Assembly (NCBI RefSeq): GCF_019930585.1
Contig: NZ_CP082839.1
Location: 3,592,001-3,656,000, forward strand
Reading direction: 5' to 3'
DNA from: Sphingomonas nostoxanthinifaciens
Lineage (GTDB): Bacteria; Pseudomonadota; Alphaproteobacteria; Sphingomonadales; Sphingomonadaceae
DNA length: 64,000 nt
In this document: positions 28,357 through 37,844 of the stretch, in pieces
Numbering within the stretch: position 1 is the stretch's first letter
How the letters are laid out: each line of letters starts with the position of its first letter
Notes under the pieces: model-generated
Database searches by the model: none
Told to the model about the DNA's origin: nothing
Seen by the model: the letters and a program-made list of their open reading frames with translations, nothing else
Program-made: the position numbers and the translations under genes

Positions 28357-29649
28357 TCAGCTCATCCGCTTGAGCAGGTCGTCCACGCTGCAACTCGCGA
28401 AGCTCGCGAAATTGTCGGCGATGCCGAAGGGCAAGAGCAGCGTGCGGTCATGCACGATCGCGCCGCAGCTGTAGACCACGTTGGGGACGTAGCCGTTGCG
28501 CTCCTCCGGGCTGGGCCGCAGGATCGGTTCGGCGGTGCGCGCCAGCAATTTGCTCGGATCGTCCTTGTCGAGCAGGCAGGCGCCCATGCAATAATTGCGC
28601 ATCATGCCCACGCCGTGGGTCAGCAGGAGCCAGCCCTCGTCGATCTCGATCGGCGATCCGCAATTGCCGAGCTGGATGAACTCCCATGGATATTTGGGCT
28701 CGACGATCTTGGTGCCGCCATTCCAGGTGGTGATGTCGTCCGACAGGATGAGCCAGAGGTTCTCGCTGTCCTGCCGCCCGATCATCGCATAGCGGCCGTC
28801 CACGCGGCGGGGAAACAGCGCCATGCCCTTGCTCTCGGGCACCGAGCCCTTGAGGATGGTCATCTCGAACGTGTTGATGCCGGTGCCGCGGAACAGCTCG
28901 CAGCGCGCATCGCGGCCGTCGAAGGCGGTATAGGTGCCGAGGAAGCTGGGCGTGCCGTCCTCCTCGGTGAACCGGACCATCCGCATGTCCTCGATCCCCT
29001 GCCGCTGGCTGGCGATGACCGGGAAAAGGACGCTTTCCGACGGATCCTCGCTGCCCTCGCAGATGATCCGCGTCGTCCCTTCCTTGCCGCTCTCGTCCGG
29101 GCCTTCGATGCGCGGCGAGGTCACCCAGGGGCTCGGATCGTCGATCACGAAGCCGCCCGTCGCGCACCATGATCCGGTGCGGAACGTCACCGAGGAGACG
29201 TGCCCCTCGCCGATCCCGCGCAGCGACAGGATGAAGTTGATCCCTTCGGCCGGCGCATTGTCCTGGTTCATCCGCATCACGATGCTGGGGTTGAAAAGAG
29301 CAGCCGCCTCGAAGGAATATTCGGCGCTGAGATAGGCGCCGATCAGCAGCTTCTCCTCGGGCGCGGGATCGAACGCCTCGTCGAGCGTGCCGCAGACCTC
29401 GTCGAAGCGACGGTTGAGCATCGTCTCGACGTTGCGATGCCGCTCGGACAGCGCGGCGAGTGCGGTTTCGCACTCCTCGTGGCGGGTCGCCACGTCGAGC
29501 GAAAGCACGCGGTCGATGACGGTACGCACCCTCGGGTGGGCCGCATCGCGAAACTTTTCGGGATAATCGACGCCGAACGGCTTGATGACGGTTCGCGCGG
29601 GATCGGGCCGCAGGTGCAGCCCGGAGAAATCGAACAGGGAATCGCTCAT
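28357..29649 (-). CDS. Glycoside hydrolase family 130 protein (glycoside phosphorylase-like)
   Basis: A 430-residue protein of the five-bladed beta-propeller GH130 family (PF04041 type), which phosphorolyses or hydrolyses beta-mannosides and related linkages. Supporting pieces are FNPSIVMRMNQDN, IEDMRMVRFTEEDG (a blade-edge Asp conserved in the family), RDARCELFRGTGIN, LFPRRVDGRYAMIGRQD, GNCGSPIEIDEGWLLLTHGVG and YVPNVVYSCGAIVHD. No signal peptide, so cytoplasmic. The start at 29649 (MSDSLFDF) follows GGAGCCGG; an upstream start at 29700 is less likely. Hydrolase versus phosphorylase cannot be told apart by eye. It is separated from an integrated element by about 250 bp. Confidence 0.88.
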   Translation of the reverse strand: MSDSLFDFSGLHLRPDPARTVIKPFGVDYPEKFRDAAHPRVRTVIDRVLSLDVATRHEECETALAALSERHRNVETMLNRRFDEVCGTLDEAFDPAPEEKLLIGAYLSAEYSFEAAALFNPSIVMRMNQDNAPAEGINFILSLRGIGEGHVSSVTFRTGSWCATGGFVIDDPSPWVTSPRIEGPDESGKEGTTRIICEGSEDPSESVLFPVIASQRQGIEDMRMVRFTEEDGTPSFLGTYTAFDGRDARCELFRGTGINTFEMTILKGSVPESKGMALFPRRVDGRYAMIGRQDSENLWLILSDDITTWNGGTKIVEPKYPWEFIQLGNCGSPIEIDEGWLLLTHGVGMMRNYCMGACLLDKDDPSKLLARTAEPILRPSPEERNGYVPNVVYSCGAIVHDRTLLLPFGIADNFASFASCSVDDLLKRMS

Positions 29650-29867
29650 ATATGCCGGCTCCTCGTGACGGCCGGCCACGTTTCGGTTCGCGGGCCCCAC
29701 ACACGCAAAGGTCTCGAGCGCGGCACATGTTCCGTCGCCGCGATGTTCATCGATCCGGAGCGATCCGCATGGCCTTCGATGCGCATATCATGGGCGGAAA
29801 CGTCTGGCTGGCGCGCCCGATCGCCGGCCCATGCCATCCTGATGTTTGTGTTCTGGACGCGCGAAAG

Positions 29868-29892
29868 CCGCCGCAGGGATGGCCTGCGGCGG
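29868..29892 (-). terminator. Terminator of the interrupted tRNA-fMet gene
   Basis: CCGCCGCAGG and CCTGCGGCGG form a perfect 10-bp stem with a 5-base loop. On the minus strand it follows the tRNA CCA end by about 20 bp and is followed by CTTTCG. Its survival shows that the left side is original chromosome. Confidence 0.6.
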
Positions 29893-29912
29893 TTGTGTGT
29901 GGTGTATGATGT

Positions 29913-29957
29913 TGGTTGCGGGGACAGGATTTGAACCTGTGACCTTCAGGTTATGAG
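29913..29957 (-). other. att site: 3' half of tRNA-fMet (anticodon loop to CCA)
   Basis: On the minus strand the 45 nt read: anticodon loop CTCATAA, 3' anticodon stem CCTGA, variable AGGTC, T-arm ACAGG-TTCAAAT-CCTGT, acceptor CCCCGCA, A, CCA. The CAT anticodon and the acceptor end with A at position 72 fit initiator tRNA. Upstream (to the right) the 5' anticodon stem partner TCAGG and the D-arm are absent, so this is not a whole tRNA. It is what remains when an element integrates at the anticodon loop and supplies its own 3' half at the other end. The integrase gene begins about 210 bp inside. Confidence 0.85.
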
Positions 29958-30097
29958 TACGTTTCTGGAAGTGAACGCCGCACGCCGTAATGTATCCGGA
30001 CGCGCTCTAAGCTACTACGAAGCCTACCTATCTTGACTTTATAGGCTACGTGTTCCATCCTTTTCTGCGAGGCAATAACCGCTATTCTACGTCCGAG

Positions 30098-30134
30098 CGC
30101 TTCCACGACGCTTCCACAAGACGTCGTGGAAGCG
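30098..30134. promoter_or_regulatory. 13-bp perfect inverted repeat upstream of the integrase
   Basis: CGCTTCCACGACG and its exact complement are separated by 11 bp, and the GCTTCCAC unit also recurs directly in the loop. The site is 140-180 bp from the att core and 36 bp before the integrase ATG. It could be an arm-type integrase site, an operator or both. It covers the alternative GTG start at 30126. Confidence 0.5.
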
Positions 30135-30170
30135 AAGGTGTCGGATGGAGAACTCGGAGACATTCACATC

Positions 30171-31403
30171 ATGGCTGGGCGTCTGAGTTTGTCGAAGCGA
30201 TCGGTCGAGGCACTCCTTGCGCGCGATAAGGATTATATCGTGTTCGATGCCATCCTGGCTGGGTTTGGCATCCGAGTGATGCCGAGCGGTAAGCGCTTTT
30301 TCCTCATCCAATATCGCAAACGTGGAAAGACGCGCCGCGTCATGCTTGGGCAGTTCGGCCCCGTGACAGCCGAGCTTGCGCGGCGTGAGGCCACCCGCAT
30401 GCTCGCCGACGTTCGAGCCGGGGACGGCGATCCAGCGGCCGCTCGCGATGCCGATCGGCAAGCGTTGACGATAGAGGCGCTGGGAAAGCGCTTCCTGCTT
30501 GAGCACGTCGGCACTCGGTGTAAGCCATCGACGGCGGCGGAGTACAAGCGCTCGATCGAGCTTTTCATCAATCCCTTCTTTGGGAAGGAGCGCACTAATC
30601 GGATTACCTCCGCGGACGTTGCAGAGTTACATGGCAGCCTCTCTCAAACGCCCTATCAGGCAAACCGAGTGCTGGGCGTGCTGTCGAAAATGATGAACTT
30701 AGCGGAGGTCTGGCACATCCGGCCGAGACACAGCAATCCGTGCGAGGACGTCGAAAAATACCCCGAATATAAGCGCGAGCGCTTCCTTTCGCCTGAGGAG
30801 CTGAAGCGTCTGGGCGAGGCGCTCGCCACCACAGAGCGATCGAATTCGAAGCTAGCTCATACCGTTGCGGCCTACCGCCTCTTGCTGCTGACTGGTTGCC
30901 GGCTCGGCGAGATAAAGACGCTCAAGTGGAGCTATGTCGATCTCACTAAGAACGAGTTCCAGCTTCCGGACAGCAAAACAGGCGCCAAAACAGTTCATTT
31001 CGGGCCCATCGTTGCCGATGTTCTAAGGGGTATTCAGCACGTTCCGGGAAACCCTTTTGTCATCATCGGTGAAGTGCCAGGAGCTCACATCACCGATCTC
31101 CAGCGCCCTTGGCGTCGCGTTCGGAAAGAGGCTGGCCTTGAGGACGTGAGGATCCATGATCTCCGTCACACTTTTGCCTCGGGTGGGCTGCTTGAGGGCG
31201 AAGGTCTGCCGATGATCGGTAAATTGCTCGGCCATACTCAGGTACAGACAACGGCAAGGTACGCTCACCTTGCGGCTGATCCCGTGAAGGACGCGGCCAA
31301 TCGAATATCTAAGCGCCTGGCAGCTTCTCTTTTCGACCAGCGCGAGCATACAACGATGGGGGAGGCCTCTACCGAACCCACGTTTCTCGACCTCGTCGCG
31401 TAA
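30171..31403 (+). CDS. Tyrosine-type site-specific integrase
   Basis: A 410-residue phage/ICE-type integrase. An N-terminal DUF4102-like arm-binding domain (LSKRSVEALLARDKDYIVF; FGIRVMPSGKRFFLIQYRKRG) is followed by a SAM-like core-binding domain (about residues 100-190) and a catalytic domain with Arg244 in TGCRLGEIKTLKW, the HDLRHTFAS box, LGHTQVQTTARYAHL and Tyr364. It recombines the element with its target; the adjacent tRNA-fMet fragment marks the site. ATG 30171 is preferred over GTG 30126, which lies in an inverted repeat. Codon use looks less GC-biased than in the chromosomal genes to the left, in line with transfer. Confidence 0.95.
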   Translation: MAGRLSLSKRSVEALLARDKDYIVFDAILAGFGIRVMPSGKRFFLIQYRKRGKTRRVMLGQFGPVTAELARREATRMLADVRAGDGDPAAARDADRQALTIEALGKRFLLEHVGTRCKPSTAAEYKRSIELFINPFFGKERTNRITSADVAELHGSLSQTPYQANRVLGVLSKMMNLAEVWHIRPRHSNPCEDVEKYPEYKRERFLSPEELKRLGEALATTERSNSKLAHTVAAYRLLLLTGCRLGEIKTLKWSYVDLTKNEFQLPDSKTGAKTVHFGPIVADVLRGIQHVPGNPFVIIGEVPGAHITDLQRPWRRVRKEAGLEDVRIHDLRHTFASGGLLEGEGLPMIGKLLGHTQVQTTARYAHLAADPVKDAANRISKRLAASLFDQREHTTMGEASTEPTFLDLVA

Positions 31404-31680
31404 CATCCCTACCCGCTTAATGGCACCGATGACCCATTCCCAGACGTTCGCGTAGCCATTCACGCTTCCCAACTTCCGCCATTCGTTCACTGCAGCCAAA
31501 CGAATATTCTCGCGCAGGGCATTTGGGAGCTGAAGGGCACGACCTAGTGTAACGCGCATAAGGCCGGTTCCGAACGCTCCCGCTCCTGTTGTGGGCATCG
31601 AAGCGGCCCCGCTGACCGCCACAGGATCGTGAGCGCGAGATCGCGTTCCAATTCGATGGGCCAGAGGCTAGTCTCGCTGA
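31404..31680. other. Intergenic region with an antisense protein-like frame
   Basis: No plus-strand gene fits. On the minus strand the stretch about 31570-31395 reads VTLGRALQLPNALRENIR, then LAAVNEWRKLGSVNGY and ANVWEWVIGAIKRVG, which has protein-like composition, but it continues antisense through the integrase 3' end. It may be a remnant of an unrelated gene; not called as a CDS. Confidence 0.4.
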
Positions 31681-32934
31681 ATGGTAGCCGACTTCAGCTT
31701 CATCCATGCGGCCGACGTTCATCTCGACAGTCCACTTGCTGGCCTGGCGGCGAAGGACGAGGCCTTTTCGCAGCTGGTGCGTGGCGCGACGCGGCGCGCC
31801 TTGGCGAACGTCATCGACCTGGCGATCTCGGAAGGCGTGAGCTTCGTCGTGATCGCCGGCGATCTCTACGATGGGACGTGGAAGGACCACGCGACGGGGC
31901 AGTTCGCCGTCGCGCAGCTCGCCCGTCTGACGAGGGCCGGAATCCGCGCCTTCATCGCATTCGGCAACCACGACGCGGAGAGCCGCGTCACCCGCCACCT
32001 CACCATGCCGGATGGCGTGTATTCGTTCTCGAACCGCAAGTGCGAGACCGTCGACCTGCCGGAGCTCGGCGTCGCGATCCATGGCCGAAGCTACAAGGAG
32101 GCGGCGACGTTCGAGAACATCGCGTCAACCTACTGTCCGCCGACGAAGGGTCGGCTCAACCTGGCGATCCTGCACACCGCCGTCGAGGGCGCTGAAGGTC
32201 ACGCGCGGTATGCGCCCTGCAGCGTCGACGAACTGCGCGCGGCGGGCCACGACTACTGGGCGCTGGGGCATGTGCACGAGGCGTCGATCCGATCGACCGA
32301 TCCGCACATCGTGTTTCCCGGAAACACGCAGGGTCGCCACGTCCGCGAGACCGGAGCCAAGGGGGCGATGATCGTGCGGGTGGAGGACGGCGTCGTCCGC
32401 AGCGTCGAGCCTCGCGCGTGCGACGAGGTGCGCTGGGCGCGAGCATCGATCGACGCGGGCGGCGCACGCGACATGACCGAGCTCCTGTCGGGAGTCTCAG
32501 AGGTGCTGCGGGGGTCGATCGCCGATGCCAGCGATCGGCCTACCGCGACGCGACTGAACGTGACGGCCGCCGGGCCTCTGCGCAACGCGCTCCTCTCGGA
32601 CCCCGACTGGTTCTCCGCGGAGGTGCGGGCCCAGGCGTCCGCCGTCTCGGACTCGCTGTGGCTGGAGAAGATTCGGATCGAGGCGCCGCTCGTCGATGCG
32701 CCGGTCAGGCTGCCCCCCGAGATCTCCGATCTGCTGGCGGAGGCGCTCGAGGACCCCGACTGCGCGAAGGCGATCGACGCCGCGATCGCGCCGCTGCTCG
32801 GCAAGCTGCCTTCCGACATCGGCGATGCCGACACGTCGCCGCTCCTCGCGGCCGCCAGGGCTCGCGACGTCAGGGCGCTGATCGGCGATGCGCGAAGCAG
32901 GGTCGCGGCGCGCTTCGAAGGCGAGGCCGACTGA
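31681..32934 (+). CDS. YhaO/SbcD-like metallophosphoesterase (DNA exonuclease subunit)
   Basis: A 417-residue calcineurin-like phosphoesterase of the Mre11/SbcD/YhaO type. All five metal motifs are present: [12 protein letters not shown] (DxH at residues 11-13), [25 protein letters not shown] and ALGHVHE. The C-terminal third is family-specific and probably contacts the ATPase partner. Its TGA overlaps the ATG of the next gene (TGATG), so the two are translationally coupled as in SbcCD. Expected role: manganese-dependent nuclease acting on DNA ends or hairpins, powered by the partner. It is the first gene after the integrase and leads the defence island, so a phage-DNA-degrading role is possible but not shown. 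Confidence 0.88.
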   Translation: MVADFSFIHAADVHLDSPLAGLAAKDEAFSQLVRGATRRALANVIDLAISEGVSFVVIAGDLYDGTWKDHATGQFAVAQLARLTRAGIRAFIAFGNHDAESRVTRHLTMPDGVYSFSNRKCETVDLPELGVAIHGRSYKEAATFENIASTYCPPTKGRLNLAILHTAVEGAEGHARYAPCSVDELRAAGHDYWALGHVHEASIRSTDPHIVFPGNTQGRHVRETGAKGAMIVRVEDGVVRSVEPRACDEVRWARASIDAGGARDMTELLSGVSEVLRGSIADASDRPTATRLNVTAAGPLRNALLSDPDWFSAEVRAQASAVSDSLWLEKIRIEAPLVDAPVRLPPEISDLLAEALEDPDCAKAIDAAIAPLLGKLPSDIGDADTSPLLAAARARDVRALIGDARSRVAARFEGEAD

Positions 32935-35900
32935 TGCGCTTCAGGACGCTGGAGCTCGTGCGCTACGGGGCCTTCGCGGACCGGGTGGTCGACTTCGGCG
33001 ACGTGACGGTCGATCTCCATCTCGTCGTCGGCCCCAACGAGGCAGGCAAGTCGACGATGCTCCAGGCGGTCGGAGACTTCCTGTTCGGTCTTCATTCCCA
33101 GAGCACGCAGAACTGGCGGTACGACTACGGGGCGCTCGGCATCCGGGCGGTGATCGAGCACGAGGGCCGGACGATCGAGCTCACGCGGCGCAAGGGCAAC
33201 AAGAACACGTTGCTGCGTCCGGACGGGAGCGCGGCGCCCGACGACACCGTCTCCACGATGCTGGGCGGGATGGATCGCACATCGTTCGAGCGCATGTTCG
33301 GCCTCGACCACCGGAAGCTCCGCGAGGGCGGGCAGGCAATCCTGGATGGCCGCGACGACGCGGCGCGCGTGGTGCTCGAGGCGGGGACCGGCCTCAGCGG
33401 GATCGGAACTGAGCTGAAGCGCCTAGACGGCGAGGCCGCCAGGCTGTTCAAGCCGAGCGCGCAGAACCCGCTGGTCAACCGTCTCATGCGCGAGCGTGAG
33501 GAGGCGAGGTCCGACGTCCGCACCGCGGCGCTGACCGAGTCCGACTGGAAGGCGGTCCAGGAGAAGCTGGCGGCCGCGACGGGCCGACGGGCCCAGCTCC
33601 TGGAGGAGGCTCGTGGGCTTGCGGCCCGTTCCGCGATGCTGGAACGCCTGACCAGGGTGCGGCCCTCTCTCGCCCGGCTGGCCGCCGTGGAGGACGAACT
33701 GGCGTCCCTAGGAGAGGTCGCCATCCTGCCGGAGGACGCGGCGTTCCGTCTGGCGACCGCCGTTTCCAACCGCAGGACGGCCGAAGCGCTCAGCGTACAG
33801 CACCGGAGCGCGCGAGACAGAGCCAGGGAGGCGACATCCGCCGTCACGGTTGACACGCTTCTGTTGTCGCACGGCGATCGCATGGCCGAACTCGAGGAAC
33901 GCCGTCCGGTCGTGGAGAACGCGATCCGGGACCTCGAGCTGCGTCGCGCGGACCTGGACCGGGTAGATGCCTCGATCGGCGCCGCGCGTGCCGAAGCCGG
34001 GCTTCCGGTCGACGCGCCGCTTCCGGGCGCCGGCTGGGTGGAGAGGGTGCGGCGACACCTGGACAACGTCCGCCTTCTCGATGCGGAGGAGGGCCGGCTC
34101 GAGATCGCCCGATCGGAGCTGACCGTCAGATTGAGCCGTCTTCCGACCACGGATGCGGCGGCCGGCGGTGTGGATCCGGCACCGCTAAGGGCGGCCGTCG
34201 CGGCGGTGCCCGGCGATCATTCCGCGCGGCTGCGCGATGCCGAGGACCGCCTCAAGCAGGCCGCCGGTCGCCTCGGACCGGCACGGGCGGCGCTCGCGCC
34301 CTGGCGCGGCGAGCCGTCCGACCTCCCCACCCTCGCGCTTCCTCCCGAGGCCGTCGTCACCGAGCACGCCGAGGAGATCGATGCGGCGCGGCGCCGTATC
34401 GCGGCGGCCGAGGCCGAGATCGTCACGGCGGAGAAGCGGGCGATAGAATCATCGGCTGACGTGGACCGCCTGGTGGGTGCCGGCGACCTTCCGACGCCCG
34501 AAGCGGTGGCGGCCTCGAGGTCGACTCGCGATGGCTTCATGAACGAGGTGCGCGATCGTCTAGCCGGCGAACGACGGCCCGACGATGGCGGCGTCGCAGA
34601 CGATCTCGCAGCGGCGATCGGTTCCGCCGACGCTCTGGCGGACCGTCGCGACGCGGACTCGGCCCGCGTCGCGCAGCATGCGATCGCATCCGCGGATCTC
34701 GCGAAGGCCCGCAACCTCCGCCAGGAAGCGGCGGACCGGCTTACGGCCGCGACCAGAGCGTTGACCGCGGCGCAGACGCGATGGGCCGAGACGCTCCGCC
34801 CTCTGGGCTTCGACGGCGCGCTTCCACCGACGGGCATGGCCGCATGGCGCGCCGAGCGCGAGCGGACCATGACCATTCTCGCCGACGCCGAAGCGGCCGA
34901 GCACGCCCTCGCCCGCCGGCGCGAGGAGGGTACGGCGTTTGCTGAGGCGCTCGTCGACGCGTTACGGGTTGTCGGCGTGCAGACGGCCGAGCCGACGCTC
35001 GCCGGGCTTCTTCCCGTCGCCCGGCGCACGTTGGAGAAGCTGGAGGCGGAGGCCAGGAATGCCGAACGCGGCACGATGCAGCGCCAGGCTCTGGCTACTG
35101 CGTCCGAGGACCTCGAACGGGACGAAGCTCGGCTGGCGGCGGGAAGGCGCGCCGCCGCCGAGGTGTCGGGCGCCCTGCTCTCCGAGGCCGCGCTGCCGGC
35201 CGGCGGCGGGGACGTGACGCTGATCGACGCCGTCGCGGCGATGGAGACGATCGGCGGACAGAGTGGCGCAAGGGCCGGTCTCGCCAGACAGGTGTCCGGC
35301 ATGGAGCGCGACATCGCGGTGTTCGAACGGGAGGTGTCGTCCCTCCTCGGCGACCTTCAGCGGCCGGCGGACGAGTCCCCGCCGATGGTCCGCGCGCTGG
35401 CGGCGGAACTTCGAATCGCCGTCGCGGCCGATGCGGAGCTCGGACGGCAGGAGAAGCTCGCGGAGGAGGCGGCGGAAGCTCTTCGTCAGGTCGGCGAAGG
35501 CGTGGCGGCGGCCGACGAGGAGATCTCGGAGCTGATGCGGGCGGCCGGGGTCGGATCGATCGAGCTGCTCGAGACCGCCATCGCCTCCTCGTCCCGGGTC
35601 GTCGCGCTTCGGGGGACGCGGGATACGTTGGCGACCGAGCTGGCGTCGCTCGGGGACGGGATCGCGCTCGACGCGCTTCGGGAGGAGACCGCAGCCATCG
35701 GGCCCGACGAGGTCGCGGCTGAACTCGAGGGCATCGCCGAGCGGCGGAGTGCTCTCGAATCCGAGCGGGAGGCGGTGGGGCGTGAGCTCGCCGAGGCCGA
35801 GGCCGCGACCAGGGCCGCCTCGACCGCGGCGGCTGCGGCCGAGGCCCAGCAGCGCTTCGTGGACGCCTCCGCCCTTCTGGCGGGCGCCGCCGAGGAGCAC

Positions 35901-36398
35901 GTCGGAACCGTCGCGACGGCCGCGCTTCTCCGGTGGGTGGTCGAGCGCAACCGTGCGTCCCGGCAGGCCCCGCTGATGCAGCGTGCGTCCGAGATCTTCT
36001 CGAACGTCACGCGAGGCGCGTTCACCGGCCTGGCGCTCAGCTATTCCGACAACGACGAGCCGACCATCCGAGCGCTGCGGTCGACGGGAGACCCGGTAGG
36101 CGTGGAGGGCCTTTCCGAAGGCACTAGGGATCAGCTCTACCTGGCGCTTCGTCTGGCCTCGATCCGCGACCGTGCCGGCGTCGCGCTCCCGCTGATCTGC
36201 GACGACCTTCTGATCACCGCCGACGATGCACGGTCGGCAGCGATGCTCGAGGTCCTGGCGGCCGCGTCCACCTCCAACCAGGTGGTGCTGTTCACGCACC
36301 ACGAGCACATCGTCGAGGTCGCCCGACGTGCGATCGGCGAGAAGGCCTTCCGACTGCATCGGCTCGAGCCGGTGGATCTCGCCATCCAGGCGGCGTGA
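32934..36398 (+). CDS. YhaN/SbcC-like SMC-type AAA ATPase
   Basis: An 1154-residue Rad50/SbcC-like ATPase. The N-terminal half-domain has Walker [20 protein letters not shown] at about residues 33-51, in the YhaN subgroup context ([20 protein letters not shown]). A long Ala/Arg/Glu-rich coiled coil fills residues about 170-1000. The C-terminal half-domain has signature [19 protein letters not shown], Walker [11 protein letters not shown] and an H-loop region ([14 protein letters not shown]). No CxxC zinc hook is visible at the coiled-coil apex, which is usual for YhaN. It forms a complex with the upstream phosphoesterase. Three small hairpins follow 67-121 bp after the stop. Confidence 0.88.
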   Translation: MRFRTLELVRYGAFADRVVDFGDVTVDLHLVVGPNEAGKSTMLQAVGDFLFGLHSQSTQNWRYDYGALGIRAVIEHEGRTIELTRRKGNKNTLLRPDGSAAPDDTVSTMLGGMDRTSFERMFGLDHRKLREGGQAILDGRDDAARVVLEAGTGLSGIGTELKRLDGEAARLFKPSAQNPLVNRLMREREEARSDVRTAALTESDWKAVQEKLAAATGRRAQLLEEARGLAARSAMLERLTRVRPSLARLAAVEDELASLGEVAILPEDAAFRLATAVSNRRTAEALSVQHRSARDRAREATSAVTVDTLLLSHGDRMAELEERRPVVENAIRDLELRRADLDRVDASIGAARAEAGLPVDAPLPGAGWVERVRRHLDNVRLLDAEEGRLEIARSELTVRLSRLPTTDAAAGGVDPAPLRAAVAAVPGDHSARLRDAEDRLKQAAGRLGPARAALAPWRGEPSDLPTLALPPEAVVTEHAEEIDAARRRIAAAEAEIVTAEKRAIESSADVDRLVGAGDLPTPEAVAASRSTRDGFMNEVRDRLAGERRPDDGGVADDLAAAIGSADALADRRDADSARVAQHAIASADLAKARNLRQEAADRLTAATRALTAAQTRWAETLRPLGFDGALPPTGMAAWRAERERTMTILADAEAAEHALARRREEGTAFAEALVDALRVVGVQTAEPTLAGLLPVARRTLEKLEAEARNAERGTMQRQALATASEDLERDEARLAAGRRAAAEVSGALLSEAALPAGGGDVTLIDAVAAMETIGGQSGARAGLARQVSGMERDIAVFEREVSSLLGDLQRPADESPPMVRALAAELRIAVAADAELGRQEKLAEEAAEALRQVGEGVAAADEEISELMRAAGVGSIELLETAIASSSRVVALRGTRDTLATELASLGDGIALDALREETAAIGPDEVAAELEGIAERRSALESEREAVGRELAEAEAATRAASTAAAAAEAQQRFVDASALLAGAAEEHVGTVATAALLRWVVERNRASRQAPLMQRASEIFSNVTRGAFTGLALSYSDNDEPTIRALRSTGDPVGVEGLSEGTRDQLYLALRLASIRDRAGVALPLICDDLLITADDARSAAMLEVLAAASTSNQVVLFTHHEHIVEVARRAIGEKAFRLHRLEPVDLAIQAA

Positions 36399-36869
36399 TC
36401 CTTGGTCATCGATGGGCCGTTGCTCCCGTGGGACACCAGTCTGCCGAGACTTCCTCGCCTTTTCCGATAGGAATCGGGGTCGGACGGGTGTCGACCCGTA
36501 CCGCTCCCGGCCGAGCGGTTCGCTGTGGATCGTGATTGCCCCGAGGCGTCTTCCGGCTTCGGACTCGAAGATAAGTGACGAGGCGACTTCGAGCAGCGCC
36601 CTGCTGCGCGCCCTCCGTTTCCCCGAGATTGCACCGGTGGGTGGGTACGGTCCGGGCTGATCCGGATCTCGTGCCGGAGTTTTGCCACGGAGCCGGCATG
36701 TGACGCTCTCCGCCCGCCTCAATCGCGACCGACCGCACGTGCTGCAGACTGATCGACGCGCGCGTCGGCATATCTGATCGAGCCCAACGCGATCCCATAG
36801 CGCGTTCGACGGCTGTGTTCTTGATCGCGTTGACCTTGGCGTCCATGGTGAGCGCGAGCAGCTCGCGCC
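36399..36869. other. Intergenic region with tandem hairpins
   Basis: 471 bp between the yhaN-like gene and the ABC-3C operon. Three close stem-loops lie at 36465-36519 (listed separately). A minus-strand frame near 36720-36900 (WRELLALTMDAKVNAIKNTA) looks protein-like but lacks a plausible start and end, and may be a decayed gene. The ABC-3C promoter should lie at the right end. Confidence 0.45.
36465..36519. other. Three tandem stem-loops
   Basis: CCGAT-AGGA-ATCGG (36465-36478), ACGGGT-GTCG-ACCCGT (36484-36499) and ACCGCTC-CCGGCC-GAGCGGT (36500-36519) are all perfect stems, the last two directly abutting. No T-run follows. The array could be a Rho-dependent or structured 3' end of the yhaO/yhaN message or part of a small RNA. 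Confidence 0.45.
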
Positions 36870-37844
36870 ATGTCGGGATCAGGAACGGGGTCAATTGTGT
36901 CGCACACGCCATCCCGGAGGAAGGCCATCCGGGCTGCTCTGGAGCTGAAACTGCGGAGAGCGAAGGGGGCGCGGCTGCAAGAGTTTTTCGCCGAACTGAT
37001 GATCGCGGTTCACGGCGACAGGTTTCAGCCGATAGGAACGGATTACTCCCGTGGTGATCTCCAATGCGACGGGCTTTTGCAGCCACCGCTGACGATTTAC
37101 GCCTGCTACGGCCCGGTCAATGCCGGTGCCAACGCTACCGAAGCGGCGATGAAGACCGCGGTTGCCAAGGTTGGCACCGACTTCGCTGGCGCGCTCGAGA
37201 ACTGGCCTAATCTCGAGGCTTGGAAATTCGTTCACAACTACGTCGAGCAACCGCCGGCCCAGATCGTTCAGAAGATCCTGGAGCTGCGGGACCGGCACAA
37301 GCCCATCGCCATCGAACTCTTCGGAAAGGAGCAGTTCGAGAGTGCGCTCCTGTCACTCGATGCCGAAGCGATCGATGCCCTCGTAGGCGACGCGGCGACC
37401 GATGAGGACTTCCGCGCGCTCCAGCCGACGATCGTGCTCTCCGTCGTCGACGTCATTATGGCCGCTGTCGTTCAGCGTCATGACCTGGAGGATGCGCCTG
37501 CCGAAGTTCCGCAGCAGAAGCTGCATTTCAACGGTCTTTCCGCACACTCACAGGACCGCGTCATTAGGGGCATGCAGAATGCTGTTCGCGTGGCCAAGCT
37601 GATGCAGGATCACCAGGACCCGTTGCTCGAGGGCAATCTCGCCGGCGCTTTCAATGCGAAATATCTCGACTTCAAGGCCCAGGGCCTCAATCCTGACGAC
37701 ATCCTCTTTCATCTCTATGATTTCGCAGCGGGCGTGGGAAAGCCGTCCGCAGCGCTCGATGTCTCGGTATGGAGCCTGCTCGCCTACCTGTTCGAGAAGT
37801 GCATGATCTTCGAGGATAAGCCGGTAGCGACGAGAGCTGCATGA
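36870..37844 (+). CDS. ABC-3C system protein: predicted nuclease-like N-domain plus ABC-3C C-terminal domain
   Basis: A 324-residue protein at the head of an ABC-three-component operon. Residues about 35-85 (RLQEFFAELMIAVHGDRFQ, RGDLQCDGLL, IYACYGP) resemble the restriction-endonuclease-like domain often fused in these proteins, where GDxxxDG carries the metal Asp and a following strand supplies the second site; here the usual Q-x-Y is replaced by CYGP. The C-terminal half (SAHSQDRVIRGMQNAVRVA; FNAKYLDFKAQGLNPDDIL) fits the helical ABC-3C C-terminal domain. Start ATG 36870 is uncertain; GTG 36897 with AACGGGG upstream is an alternative. Its stop overlaps the next gene by 4 bp (ATGA). The nuclease assignment is an inference from pattern similarity. 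Confidence 0.7.
   Translation: MSGSGTGSIVSHTPSRRKAIRAALELKLRRAKGARLQEFFAELMIAVHGDRFQPIGTDYSRGDLQCDGLLQPPLTIYACYGPVNAGANATEAAMKTAVAKVGTDFAGALENWPNLEAWKFVHNYVEQPPAQIVQKILELRDRHKPIAIELFGKEQFESALLSLDAEAIDALVGDAATDEDFRALQPTIVLSVVDVIMAAVVQRHDLEDAPAEVPQQKLHFNGLSAHSQDRVIRGMQNAVRVAKLMQDHQDPLLEGNLAGAFNAKYLDFKAQGLNPDDILFHLYDFAAGVGKPSAALDVSVWSLLAYLFEKCMIFEDKPVATRAA

Larger units (their letters stand above)
29650..30170. other. Intergenic region at the chromosome/element junction
   Basis: It contains the GH130 promoter side (29650 to about 29860), the tRNA terminator, the tRNA-fMet 3' fragment and the integrase leader with inverted repeats. No protein gene is supported here. The composition becomes visibly more AT-rich right of 29957. 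Confidence 0.6.

Noticed and set aside
29913..29990. Possible complete tRNA-Met on the minus strand
   Set aside because: Only the anticodon loop to CCA is present; the five bases before the loop (ACGTA) do not pair with CCTGA and no D-arm or acceptor 5' strand follows.
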